This document shows, piece by piece, positions 1 through 10,244 of a DNA stretch of 64,000 nt. Below the pieces are notes generated by a model, which did not search any database, was not told where the DNA came from, and saw nothing but the letters and a program-made list of their open reading frames with translations. The position numbers and the translations under genes were made by a program. Source of the stretch: Bathymodiolus brooksi (lineage: Eukaryota > Mollusca > Bivalvia > Mytilida > Modiolidae); assembly GCA_963680875.1 (NCBI GenBank), contig OY804585.1:28200186-28264185 (forward strand), read 5' to 3'. How positions within the stretch are numbered: the first letter of the stretch is position 1; each line of letters begins with the position of its first letter.

Positions 1-179
1 TTGACGTGAAACAATATTTCATTACTTCCTTGAAAAATGATATAATTTATTTATAGAATGAGAAAGTAAGCATATGCAAGGATACTGGTGTCATTGTTAA
101 CCTACATCACAGCATAGATGTATAAAGTACATTTTATAAATTGTTTACCTGTATTATAGCAATTTTATATTGTATTTAG

Positions 180-215
180 ATCAGGAAGTTGAAAAGAAAC
201 TCAAAATGGCGACAG
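180..215 (+). CDS. CD225 gene, exon 1 (start codon exon)
   Basis: The ATG at 206-208 has a good context (AAAATGG). It encodes Met-Ala-Thr plus the first base of a Gly codon before the donor GTATGT at 216. Joined to exon 2 this reads MATGQEIQ without a stop, which is the main support for such a tiny coding exon. The exon start at 180 rests on a possible acceptor (TGTATTTAG, 171-179), which implies an upstream non-coding exon. It could instead be part of a longer first exon. The coding part is only 10 bases, so the assignment needs a transcript. Confidence 0.6.
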
Positions 216-281
216 GTATGTCTAATATTTTGATTATGACTCTTTTTAATCAAATTAAAATTATATGTTGTTTTAAAAAAA

Positions 282-400
282 ACGTAGATATAAAGTTTAG
301 TGCGCACGACGCGTGTCTGGAATAACTTTCATCAGATACACTCAAAATCGAAAGATTGGAGCACCAAATAATATAAAATTTCCGGAACAATAAAACCAAA
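282..400 (+). repeat. Dispersed repeat R3, copy 1
   Basis: The segment around GTGCGCACGACGCG, CTGGAATAACTTTCATCAG and GAAAGATTGGAGCACCAAA recurs, diverged, in + orientation at 29884-30002 and inverted at 6590-6690, 15930-16030, 18390-18480 and 29265-29412. No coding capacity is seen. It is probably the end of a non-autonomous DNA transposon, but the family is not recognised. Confidence 0.6.
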
Positions 401-1095
401 GGGCCTTAACAGGATAGCCAAAATCGGCCAATGTCATATATGCGCAAAAAATCACTCCTTTTAGAAAGGGTAAATCACAGTGATATAATGATTTTGAATA
501 AAAAAAAATGTTTTTAATAAAAATTGGACCAGATGACGGTGGTTATGGGGTTTCGATAAAGTAACTACATGTATACGTTAGTATGGTAGATATTCAGATC
601 GTTTATACATGTTTAAGATCTCTCATTCCTTTCTTCATTCTCTGTTTTTGTGCAATTTACACATATCAATGTAAGAAATATGCATATACAGGCATGCTAT
701 ATCAAATAATGTAGTAACTTATTGTATATAGGAGAAGACTTCATAAGTCTGTTTAACTTGTGCCTTATCCTTTTTGCACATTTTCAAGAACAAATGAAAT
801 ATGCTTAAGCTAAACTTAAGCATTGTAATATTCTACACGTGTAAGTTATTTCTACTTAAACCATGACTAGCATTTGTTGCTTTATCAAATCCGGGAATGG
901 CGATCCATCAATATTTGTTTCATAATCAAATCCGGGAATCACATAATGCTCTAACGGCCAACATTTTAAGGACAACAGATGTCAAGTTAGATGTACTACT
1001 AACATCAATATATTTGTTTTTTGCATTTTTGTTGTAAGGGGCCTCCTTGACGCAAGCAATATTGTCGTTGCATTTATATATCTACCGATACAATC
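401..1095. other. Intron 1 sequence with no recognised feature
   Basis: AT-rich single-copy-looking sequence. The only oddity is a short internal echo: 'caaatccgggaat' occurs twice, near 885-898 and 927-940. No exon or structured RNA is seen. Confidence 0.5.
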
Positions 1096-1480
1096 TGCGC
1101 ATATCAAGGGGATCCGCGTCGGTGGTGTAAAGGATAGCATTTACTTTCGCGGTACGGTAGGATCGCAGGAGACGCGGATGGGTCATCCCAAATACAATAA
1201 AATTGGTGTCTGCTTCTCCGCTAAGCACATAGTATTAATGAGTAAGGCCACAAACTGTTTGCATCAGAATCGAGATAATGTGTCCGGATGGAGCGACATG
1301 TCTACCCGTGGACTGTTATTTCAATGAGCTTGCACTATAACAAAAATCCAACTAAGCCTGTGGTCTTGTAAAAAACGAACATCATCATGATCTCATCGAA
1401 TGTAATTTGTTCTCGCCATGATATAGCTGAAACATTGCTCAGTTGGCATTAAACAACAATCACTCGCTCCCTCACTCAAA
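1096..1480 (+). repeat. SINE-like repeat, second family, copy 1
   Basis: It shares a body with 4795-5180 (gcttctccg-taagcacat, then attaatg-gtaag, then gataatgtgtcc). It ends in the tail type common to invertebrate SINEs, gatatagctgaaacattgct followed by gttaaac-like sequence and CACTC-type short repeats. No clear pol III boxes were found at the left end, so this copy may be 5'-truncated. Confidence 0.6.
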
Positions 1481-1794
1481 CTTATCTTTAAATATTAGTT
1501 TGTAGTTATTATTAACCAGGAACCAGTTAATTATTTGTGTACCATTGAATAACATATGCATGCATGCATACAATGGGGAATAATTCAAGCATTTAAAATT
1601 GGTAAATATTTTTGATAAAACAAATAGTTTTTTTTTTTAATTTTGTATTTTTTGATTAACTGAACTTGGAAACGAAAGTAAACTCTATTCAAACTAGCTA
1701 AATTAAGAAATGGTCATCAGAATGTTTTACTCTTTATTTTTTGAATAGTGAATAGAAGTACTTAGGCAACACAAATCACTATATTTATAGTTGG

Positions 1795-2047
1795 GTCATC
1801 GTGGTCGTGATCGTATGGTAGTTGGATTTACAACTGCCTATGCAATCAGTGCCTATCACCAATAAAGTCTTGAGTCCGAATCCCTCTCATGGGCATGACG
1901 AGGTGTATTCGATGCAATATTAAGCGATAAAGTTTTCAGTAACTTACGGCAGGTCGTTGGTTTTGTCCGGGTACTCCGATTTCCTCAACCAATAAAACTT
2001 ACCACCACGATATAGCTGAAATATTGTGGAAAGTGGAACACCATAAC
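1795..2047 (+). repeat. tRNA-derived SINE (SINE-1), + orientation
   Basis: The left part (1796-1885) carries a box A-like region (gtggtcgtgatcgtatgg) and a box B-like gagtccgaatccc. A conserved middle follows (gataaagtt...cttacggcaggtcg, gtactccgatttcctc), then a tail (accaccacgatatagctg, aatattgtggaaagtgg). The same order is found at 36092-36355 and, inverted, at 20173-20436, 22451-22707 and 38548-38793. No target-site duplication was identified. Confidence 0.8.
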
Positions 2048-2078
2048 CATAGCGATATATTTGTGGTTCTTTTCTTAT

Positions 2079-2181
2079 AAGGGGTTAAGAGAAATTCAAA
2101 CATGTTATTTTTGTCAGCTATGGAATAGCTAAGGGGTTAAGAGAAAATCAAATATGTTATTTTTGCCAGCTATGGAATAGC
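2079..2181 (+). repeat. Two-copy 52-bp tandem repeat
   Basis: Units beginning AAGGGGTTAAGAGAAA at 2079 and 2131 are nearly identical and both end in gctatggaatagc. A simple local duplication. Confidence 0.9.
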
Positions 2182-2272
2182 AATGCTTCCGTCAATACAT
2201 TACATTCAATTAATAAAGTGCTTTATGACACAATATACAATACCGGAATTGCTTTAAGCATTTTTGTATTTG

Positions 2273-4733
2273 TTGTTTTTATATTCTGGGCTACTATTTT
2301 GACTAACAAGCAGCGCAGCAGGGAACCGAAACATTGCGTTTAGATAGATACGATACATAATTTAGCATCTAGAAATTTTTAGTGTTCCGTTAAGAATGAT
2401 CCAGATATGAAAGTTGGTATATATATATTAATTACACCTTATATAAGAATCATGGATTTTGATTGGTTAATAGCCGTTGTATTTTTCGTGTATTTTCATA
2501 TTTAGGATTAATTTCTTTCATTTTTACCGCTGCCGGGGTATTTGCATGAGGATTTAACTTTTTTTCCCTCTGTCTCGTGGTATTTGCGAAAACGTATTTC
2601 ACTTTTTTACCTTCGCGTGCTTCAAACCGCCAAATTCATTCGGAATATCTCTTCTTTACCTTTATACGTAAGATAACGTCATTAATCAAATTTGAAACAC
2701 GAAGTGTTCCGATGTAAAGGATTTAACTTATTTACCCTCGCGTGTCTCAAACCGCCAAATTCATTCGGAATACTTCAACCACTGTTTGACATAACAAATC
2801 GAAGGATTACCTCTGTACCTATTTACGGGAACAGTTCAAAGCGTCCTATAATGCTTAACAATTGGCAAGTTACAAACAATAAAAACAAAATATTCCTGAA
2901 AACGACAAACAAACGGTATTATTTATTTAGATAGTGTTCTAAATAATATTCTGTATAATTAAACAGATATATCATATTGTGAGGGGCATTTGCCTTTCAG
3001 CTCGGGAAATTGTTCATCTCTCGACTGGTATTTTTCGAAAATACCCCTCCCAAACATGATATATCTGTTCAATATATATATTTGCAATTACCAAAGCAAT
3101 GCAGACGTACACATTTAATGACACTTAAGTTTAAAGAAAATATTGGTGAAACGTGCCATATTGCTTTCTCTCCTTGCAAAGTTAACATGTATAACCTGAA
3201 TAACTGTCCAAAAAGTAGGTCACATGACAGGAGTGATCGTAATTGATATGTAAAATAGTATTTGATTGCTCCATTGTAAAGACGGGAATATATTTTGTGA
3301 TATAATCAAATTTGGACGACTTCCAATAAACAAAAATATGTTGAGTTTTAGATATCATTTTGCTTATGAGAGCATGACACACACAAGTAGATGACTAAAT
3401 AAAGATAATAACAAAATTACCGAACTCCGAACAATCTTACAAAGGGAAAGTCAAAACTCATAATTATATAAACAGACAAAATCAGTCAACAGCCGGAAAA
3501 CTGTGAAAACCGTAATGACCCTGACTTGGTACAGGCATTTCTAAAGAAATTGGTTGTTTTTATATTCTGGGCTACTATTTTGACTAACAAGCAGCGCAGC
3601 AGGGAACCGAAACATTGCGTTTAGATAGATACGATACATAATTTAGAATCTAGTAAATTTTTAGTGTTCCGTTAAGAATGTTCCAGATATGAAAGTTGGT
3701 ATATATATATTAATTACACCTTATATAAGAATCCTGGTTTTTAATTGGATAATAGCCGTTGTATTTTTCGTGTATTTTCATATTTAGGATTAATTTCTTT
3801 CATTTTTACCGCTGCCGGTGTATTAGCATGAGGATTTAACTTTTTTTCTCTCTGTGTCGTGGTATTTGCGAAAACGTATTTCAATTTTTTACCTTCGCGC
3901 GCTTCAAACCGCCAAATTCATTCGGAATATTTCTTCTTTATCTTTACACATAAGGTAACGTGATATATCAAATTTGAATCCCGGAAGTGTTCCGATGTAA
4001 AGGATTTAACTTGCTTACCCTCGCGTGTCTCAAACCGCCAAATTCATTCGGAATACTTCAACCACTGTCTGACATAACAAATCGAAATACTACCACTGTA
4101 CCTGCTGAAGGGAACAGTTCAAAGCGTCCTATAGTGTTTAACAATTGGCAAGTTACAAACAATAACAACAAAATATTCCTGAAAACGACAAACAAAGGGT
4201 ATTATTTATTTAGCCACTGTTCTAAATAATATTCGGTATAATTAAACAGATATATCATATTGTGAGGGGTATTTGCGAAAAATACCAGTCTTGAGAATAA
4301 ATTATCCTCGCCTTTCGGCTCGGGAAATTGTTCATCTCTTGACTGGTATTTTGCGAAAATACCCCTCCCAATCATGATATATCTGTTCAATATATATATA
4401 TTTGCAATTGCCAAAGCAATGCAGACGTACACATTGAATGACGCTTAAATTTAAAGAAAATATTGGAGAAACGTGCCATATTGCTCTCTCTCCTTGCAAA
4501 GATAACATGTATAACCTGAATAACTAACCATTCCATACTAAAAAAAAGAATGTCCCATGACAGGAGTGATCGTAATTTATATGTAAAATAGTATTTGATT
4601 ACTCCATTGTATAGACGGGAATATATTTTGTGATATAATCAAATTTGGACGACTTCCAATAAACAAAAATATGTTGAGTTTTAGATATCATTTTGCTTAT
4701 GAGAGCATGACACACACAAGTAGACGACTAAAA
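2273..4733 (+). repeat. Tandem duplication of a ~1.15-kb block
   Basis: Unit 1 (about 2273-3400) and unit 2 (about 3554-4733) share order and high identity from 'atattctgggctacta' through 'gagagcatgacacacaca'. The offset is 1,281 at the left and 1,333 at the right; the difference is a ~52-bp stretch present only in unit 2 near 4268-4320. About 150 bp separates the units. Inside each unit a phrase 'ctcaaaccgccaaattcatt' occurs twice (near 2628 and 2748; 3904 and 4031). No coding evidence. Confidence 0.88.
4246..4386. repeat. Palindromic (hairpin-forming) element
   Basis: The left arm (acagatatatcat, gaggggtatttgcgaaaaa, taccagtc) is matched in reverse by the right arm (gactggta, ttttgcgaaaatacccctc, atgatatatctgt) around a central loop containing ctcgcctttcggctcggg. 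The 2960-3070 copy has lost most of its left arm. The form is MITE/foldback-like; the family is not identified. Confidence 0.8.
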
Positions 4734-4794
4734 TGGCGACATTTAAACTTTATGTTATAAGATATTTCTTAATAAACTGTATAAACAAATCTTG

Positions 4795-5180
4795 TGTGGG
4801 GTTCACTTAAGCTTCCGGTTTCAATTTTATATGCAGATATTTAATTGCAAATATTTCTACCGTCTCTACGGTGTAATGCTTAACAACGTACTGGCCTCGA
4901 GTACGTGCGGTATATCGTAGTTCGTTTGCTGGTCGGGTCAAACCATAGTTGGTAGCAATATGAGTACCAACTGTCTGTCGAAATACACATCCACCAAAGA
5001 TAAACATTGGTATTTGTTGCTTCTCCGTTAAGCACACATCATTAATGTGTAAGAGCAAGAGACCGTTTGGTTCTCAGTTGGGATAATGTGTCCTAGTGGA
5101 ACATAAAATTAACTTGTTCTCTCAAAAGATATAGCTGTATATTGCTCACTTCTCTTCAAATAACAAGTACTTACTCACTT
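4795..5180 (+). repeat. SINE-like repeat, second family, copy 2
   Basis: Aligns with 1096-1480 through the segment 'gcttctccgttaagcacac', the ATTAATGTGTAAG segment and 'gggataatgtgtcc'. It ends in a diverged tail (aaaagatatagctgtatattgctc) followed by actcactta-type repeats. Confidence 0.55.
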
Positions 5181-5277
5181 ACTGAATGATATTTTCTTAC
5201 AGATTTTGTTGCTCATAAATACATATATTTTGACAAACATTAATATAAATAAAACAAATTACTCTGAACAACCAATA

Positions 5278-5605
5278 TCTCTGTCATAAATGGTCACGGA
5301 TATGTTACACTTGTCGTAAACACTTTCCGGTAATGTATTCATTGATGACTTATCACCGGGTTTCTACCTAGAGTAACACGACGGGTGTCATTAGTGGAGT
5401 GGGAACTGCTTACCCTTCCGGAGCACCTGAATTTATCCCCGGTTTTAAGTGGAGTTCGTGTTACTCGTCTTTAGTTCTATGCGTAGTGTTTTGTAGATCG
5501 TTGTTTGTCCTTTTGTCATTTTTCTTTTGGCCATTGTGTGTTGGCTGTCCCTCTTCGATTTACGGATTCTGATTTCCCCTTTGGAATCTTCAAATACTTC
5601 TTTTA
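5278..5605 (-). repeat. Dispersed repeat R1, copy 1 (inverted)
   Basis: On the - strand it reads: ataccaaaggggtaatc-like start (here 'ttcc-aaaggggaaatc'), acagccaacacacaatggcc, acaaacaacgatctacaaaa, gagtaacacgaac, ccactaatgacacccgtcgt, then the end with tccgtgaccatttatgacag. Other copies: 12580-12988, 14620-14940, 17298-17635, 17808-17965, 23633-23865, 35508-35665, 37008-37184 and the truncated 39402-39476. The short open frames within it differ from copy to copy. This is the family from which the terminal satellite appears to derive. Confidence 0.85.
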
Positions 5606-6589
5606 TGAAATGTATGACAGTGCTGTTGGTATTAAAGGTCATATTAACAACAAATCTCTATCACACTCTATTAATACGACAAATTAAAGTTTGAAGATCA
5701 GAAGCCCGTGAGTTCGATGAACCGCCATGGTGATTGAGACATGTTGGTGGTTTTCTCATTGTTCCTCGTTTTCTCCATCGATATCACTAAAGCTCACCAC
5801 CCCCATAATAACTGAAATATTGTGGAAACAAACGTTGGTAAATATTGAAAGAGGCTATTTTCTAGAACTCATGAACAGTTATCATATAGCTGAAAATTAT
5901 TCATTTGGCGCTAAGCAATACTCACTCTACTAATCTGTCCAACCTCAATGCACAATTTACAAGAAGGATGAACCCGATGGCATTATAGGTAATAGCTAAG
6001 GAAAGCCATAAATTTGTGGTGGTTATAGCTCAAAAGATCGCGAAATTTCAGTCAAATAACAACAATTAAACACTGAAAGTACAAAAGCAGGATCAGCGAA
6101 TTCTGGTGGATAAACCGGGACCGGGGTATAAAAAGTTGTGGGCGGAACCAACATTCAGATTGTTCATTATTTTGACCACGGTTATCTCGAGGAGGAAAAA
6201 TCAATGATACCTAGTTTCACAGTTACTTTTGGAGCAAAATATTAAAAATAATATTCTTTATCAATCTAAAAAATACAAAAATCATTTCGAAAATTCAAAT
6301 TTCTGATGTATGTACGTGACCATTACGTTGGTCATGTGACATAGTTTCATAAATATGCTGTTCATATCAACGGGGAGTTGTGTTTCTCATTCTATTAATA
6401 ACATAATACCCTGAGTGATATGATGATAAGCTCCTCCCACAAATTTTGTCGGTATGCACTACCGCAAATGCCGGTTTAAGTGACCACTGGATAAACAGGT
6501 AGACAAAATGTAATTATTATCAACACTTAAGTTTCTCTTAACTCTGACATTGGTGTTCGTAGTCAATTTTCTTGATTAGGCCCTTTCAT

Positions 6590-6690
6590 TTTCTTCCTCC
6601 CAAAGACTTTTAAGGTATTTGGCTTTTCAATATTTCGACATTAGGCGTACATGATGAACGTTATTCCAGAAAATAAATTCTACAAAATTG
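6590..6690 (-). repeat. Dispersed repeat R3, copy 2 (inverted)
   Basis: Reads 'tcccaaagacttttaaggta', then 'acatgatgaacgttattcca' followed by gaaa. This matches the reverse complement of 29884-30002. It is repeated in the second segmental-duplication copy near 15930-16030. Confidence 0.65.
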
Positions 6691-6829
6691 TGTAGCGGAA
6701 AACTGAAAGTAATCGCCAATGTACAAATATTTTCAGACATAGATCGCAAAATTTTACATCACCGGCATTAACCTGTTTACGGTATCAGGTGCAATCTGTG
6801 GGTTATGGACCATTACTCTAACTAGCGGG

Positions 6830-7064
6830 TAAGTTGGAATACCTACCAACTCATACAAGCCTATCACCAATCGCAACCGGCTTTGTAATTTACAAAAAAG
6901 GTGCACTCGACTCACATCCGCAAGTGATACAACTGATCAGTTGCTTCCCCATGGTCGGTGCTTCTTTCCGCGGGTACTCTGGCTTCTCCCACTACTAAGA
7001 CTGGTCGGCATGGTATAGCTGAAATATTGCTAGAAGTGGCGTTAAAACACCAAAAAGCAATCAA
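6830..7064 (+). repeat. SINE-like unit inside segmental duplication copy 1
   Basis: A diverged relative of SINE-1: 'gcctatcaccaatcgcaacc', then gggtactctggcttctccc, then ggtatagctgaaatattgct and gaagtggcgttaaaacacc. Its twin lies at about 16150-16375. Confidence 0.65.
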
Positions 7065-7100
7065 ATCTAACTAGCGTTACAGGCTCCTCGGAGTCTCCTT

Positions 7101-7431
7101 TGACGTAAAAAAAACGTGAATTTCATTCAATTTAAATACAACATTTTAAATATAGTCCATTGAAATGGGGTGGGTTATTGATTTTTCAATTGGATTGATC
7201 CAGCTTACACATCACATCCATATCAGAACTGTAATTGTTCATGCCTCAACGCTTTTCGACAAGTTTAAACATGATCCGATTAAAAGGTCATTATGATGTT
7301 TGTTGATAGGTAAATAAGTCATTCGCTAACAGACGATATTTAAATTATTGAAAGGAAATAACCATGTGTATATAATACAACCACCTGTTTGAACACATTC
7401 ATTAAATAGCGAAACACGTTAATAATATTAA
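7101..7431. other. Intron 1 spacer, no recognised feature
   Basis: AT-rich sequence between the segmental duplication and the left end of the DIRS-like element. Nothing supportable is seen. Confidence 0.5.
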
Positions 7432-7503
7432 TTATGCTCTTATTCGTTCCTCAACCGAGCATAAATTATTTATGTATTTAACATCATCAATTATCATAAA
7501 AAG
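7432..7503 (-). repeat. Split direct repeat B2
   Basis: A 72-bp sequence from ttatgctcttattcgttcct to atcataaaaag, nearly identical to B1 (7728-7799; one visible change, cgagcat against cgagtat). It is the outermost sequence at the element's 3' end. A run of 12 G (7503-7514) separates it from A2. Confidence 0.9.
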
Positions 7504-7514
7504 GGGGGGGGGGG

Positions 7515-7729
7515 CTAGCTGCACCGAAGGCCGAGCGTCGAATGTTATAAAGAATGTAGTATTTTCCGCAAAGCAAAAGGAGCTCGTGAAGCACGTAAAG
7601 AAAATTTAACCTTGGAGTTAAATGCCAATGTAAGCTAATCATATCGCTTATATTTTTAAATAAAGCACACGTTTGACCTTAAAGGTAAATACGAACACGT
7701 GTTCTTAAGTATCTTAAAAAAATATATTT
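7515..7729 (-). repeat. Split direct repeat A2
   Basis: About 215 bp, ungapped match to A1 at 12287-12501 (constant offset 4,772) with only a handful of substitutions. It runs from ctagctgcaccgaaggccga to gttcttaagtatc and beyond. It directly abuts B1. Confidence 0.92.
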
Positions 7730-7799
7730 ATGCTCTTATTCGTTCCTCAACCGAGTATAAATTATTTATGTATTTAACATCATCAATTATCATAAAAAG
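7728..7799 (-). repeat. Split direct repeat B1
   Basis: Internal copy of B2, 72 bp. It lies between the recombinase stop (7921-7923) and A2, as expected for split direct repeats. Confidence 0.9.
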
Positions 7800-7920
7800 A
7801 CACAAACACCAAATATTTTGGGATCAGCTCGCCAGACGTGCAGCCAACAATCGAAAATCAAAACAAAGAAGGGGTAATAACGTCTTGTAGATAAAAATAT
7901 ATACAATACAATATCAAATC

Positions 7921-8944
7921 TTACAAACCGAGCTGTTTAGAAACTGTCATTCTATTAGAAATACTTTCTTTGACATAACCATCTTTAGCACTATCACTTT
8001 TCCATCGTTCGTGTTTTTTGAAAAGTCTATCGTCAACTCCTGCGCTAGCTGCTGCTGTAGCGCCAATGTAGGCAATACCTAGATTTTTCTAAACCAATAC
8101 TACTTAAAGCAGATAACAGTATTTCCCTAGCTGTAGTATAAGATAAAATACCACTTTTACGTAATCTATAAGTTTTGGATTTACTACAGTAACTGATAGG
8201 TCTAAAAATGTAGTCATTACTACCTTCTAAAATGTTAGCTAGTAGTAAATATCTGGATAACATGGCAACGGGACAGGTATAGTTATTTGTAGCTGAAATA
8301 ATAACATTTTTGCCTTCTCTATAAATATCTGTTTTACTTTTTTCAATGTTCAAATTAACATGATCAGAATAAAACTTTATGTTAGAACGTTTGAGATTTA
8401 CCAACTCTGAAAATCTTAAAAAAGCTGCATAACAAATTAGACACATGGTAACAAGTCTCAAATCTTAGAGATTGGAAGAAGTTGTGCCATATCTAGTAAC
8501 AATTTGTTTCAAAATTTCTGGTGTTATAGGCTCTTTTTTGTGTATTGTGTGACCTACAGTTCTAATAACCCCTTCCTTTACACTTAAAACAAAATCTGAT
8601 GTACATGGATTGTATACTCCAGCAAGTTTATGTGCCCAACTTATGCTGTAAAAAACTTCGTTTATAGAACTAACAGATTTACGTAAATCGGATAAGTGTA
8701 TTAAATACAAGGAGACATGAAATTCTGTTGCTGGGAAAGAAGGAAGCTTTACAGATACACACCATTTGCACCATTTTTCAAAGGCATTTTTATAACAGCG
8801 TCTAGTTGAGTCTGCTCTGGAATTCAAGCACATCTGGGGCAACTTCTCCGCCAAATTTAACAAACCACCAGATAAACTTGAAGTATCTTTTGGCAAGTCC
8901 TTCCATCTCCCAAATTGAAAAATGGCTGAAAATTGTATTAACAA
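7921..8944 (-). pseudogene. Tyrosine recombinase (YR) of the DIRS-like element, broken
   Basis: This is the integrase of the element: phage-integrase-fold recombinase joining circular cDNA to the genome. The N-terminal part (8465-8944) has the SAM-like core-binding domain (SRADSTRRCYKNAFEKWCKW). After an in-frame TAA (8465-8467) the catalytic domain continues in the same frame with the first catalytic Arg in AAFLRFSEL (near 8414). The HxxR box is degraded to LHWR and followed by a frame break near 8050-8070. The shifted frame then carries TAAASAGVDDRLFKK, HERWKSDSAKDGYV with the second His/Trp and the nucleophile Tyr, and ends at TAA 7921-7923. Arg, His and Tyr are all still readable, but not in one frame. 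Confidence 0.87.
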
Positions 8945-9481
8945 ATGAAAAACTTATAAAAATCATTCATTCAATTTTGAAATTAACACGCTGAATTCAT
9001 GCTATTCATCGTAAACATATATACAAACAATTATCTCAAATTAAATATAATGCTAGATATTGCAACTGCATATCCATATCGACTTTGCCACTACAATATT
9101 AATAAAATAATACTAGGGCCATGTCCAATTTCACATTTTCCAAACATGCCGCTATGTAATAGGGTCATGTCAATTTCAACATGTTCCGAACAGTCACAAA
9201 ACAAGCTGTTCCGACCATGCCCCACTATTTAGGCCAGGGCCGTGTCAAAAAGAAAATTCTACTAAAAAGTATAATAAATATGTATAAAATTTTTCATGTT
9301 TCGAACATACCTTTATTTTGATAGGCCATGCCATTCTTCAAAAACGATTCCGGCCATGCCACGAGAAATTAGGGCCATGCCAAACTCTGTGCTACATTAT
9401 GACCATGCAAAAACGCATAAATGAACATTACCATCAATGTAAACAAAATTATAACTTTAAGAATATCTGCCAAAACAAATT
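8945..9481. other. Spacer between methyltransferase-like and recombinase parts of the element
   Basis: No open frame. Within 9117-9405 the motif GGCCATGCC/GGCCATGTC recurs in about ten near-matches. On the - strand the recombinase frame is preceded by a TTTTCAG string (near 8935), so an intron is conceivable, but nothing proves it. Confidence 0.5.
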
Positions 9482-9877
9482 TCAAAATTGAAATTTTACT
9501 GCCAACACTGGCGTAATAAATGGTTCCTTTCCAAAAATGGAATTAGGATTTGTACCTGGTACAAATATACCAGCTGTATTCTTAAATTCTAAAACATCAG
9601 ATACATACGTTCTATAACATAAGTTCTCATCAAAAATGTATGGCCAGTAAGGAGCAGAAATCCATTTAGGTACAATTAAGGTACCTCTCGCTTTACAGAA
9701 AAGCAAGTGCTTTAGAACTCTAAGCACTGAAAACACTGGTGGTACTAGCCAATTATTTTCAAATTGCCAGTTTTGAGAAAATGCATCTATGGCTTCCGAT
9801 CCAGGATTCCAATACAAAGAATTATACCTATTTAATTTCTTATTATTAAAATTAGCAAAGCGATCTATAGAGGCCAT
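9482..9877 (-). pseudogene. DIRS pol C-terminal, Dam-methyltransferase-like domain
   Basis: A 131-residue open piece: ASIDRFANFNNKKLNRYNS, then NPGSEAIDAFSQNW, then NNWLVPP, then RGTLIVPKWISAPYWP. This is the block that follows RNase H in DIRS and PAT polyproteins. It has been related to phage N6-adenine methyltransferases, the VPP standing near the expected catalytic NPP(Y) position. It is joined to RNase H across a frame break near 9885-9895, in a run of A. Whether it methylates anything is unknown, and the motif is degenerate. Confidence 0.75.
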
Positions 9878-10244
9878 TCATCAAATAAAAAAAAATTCCA
9901 GATACTTCCCAATCCTCATGATCAATTAATCTACTTATATAATCAGCCTTTTCATTTTCAGATCGTGGAATCCACTGAATGTCTATAGAAATAGAATTTG
10001 TAACACAAGTGGAATATATGCTTCTAGCTAACTTCTGCAGTTCTAATTTCATGCTACCTGATTTGACAATTTTAACACAATTTTGGTTATCTGTAAACCA
10101 TTTAATTGTTTTACCTTGAAATTGATCTTTAAACGAACTTAAAGCAAGCTCAATAGCTTTCATCTCACGCCAGGTTGAACTCTGAACTTTTTCAACCGAG
10201 TTCCACATTGTATGAAAAATTTTGATTTCAATTCTACAGTACAA
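9852..10244 (-). pseudogene. RNase H domain of the DIRS-like pol, C-terminal part
   Basis: RNase H removes RNA from the RNA/cDNA hybrid. The first catalytic Asp is in the upstream frame (VVIYSDASDIAAG, near 10270). This piece carries Glu (STWREMKAIELA, residue 27), Asp (WFTDNQN, residue 52) and the last Asp (SENEKADYISR, residue 101). All four acidic residues survive, but a frame break near 10215-10225 separates the first from the rest. Confidence 0.85.

Larger units (their letters stand above)
5238..7100 (+). repeat. Segmental duplication, copy 1 (1.86 kb)
   Basis: Nearly identical, direct copy of 14582-16420 (offset about 9.34 kb), ending at the shared 'ctcctcggagtctcctt'. Indels include a ~45-bp piece near 5575-5622 missing from copy 2 and a ~13-bp insertion in copy 2 (near 14855). 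The block contains an inverted R1 copy (5278-5605), an inverted R3 copy (6590-6690) and a SINE-like unit (6830-7064). Both copies lie inside intron 1 of the CD225 gene. Confidence 0.92.

Noticed and set aside
2692..4432. Short frames of 66-80 codons in the tandem duplication
   Set aside because: The frames lie in repeats, partly across a palindrome, and the two copies do not conserve the ends or the stops.
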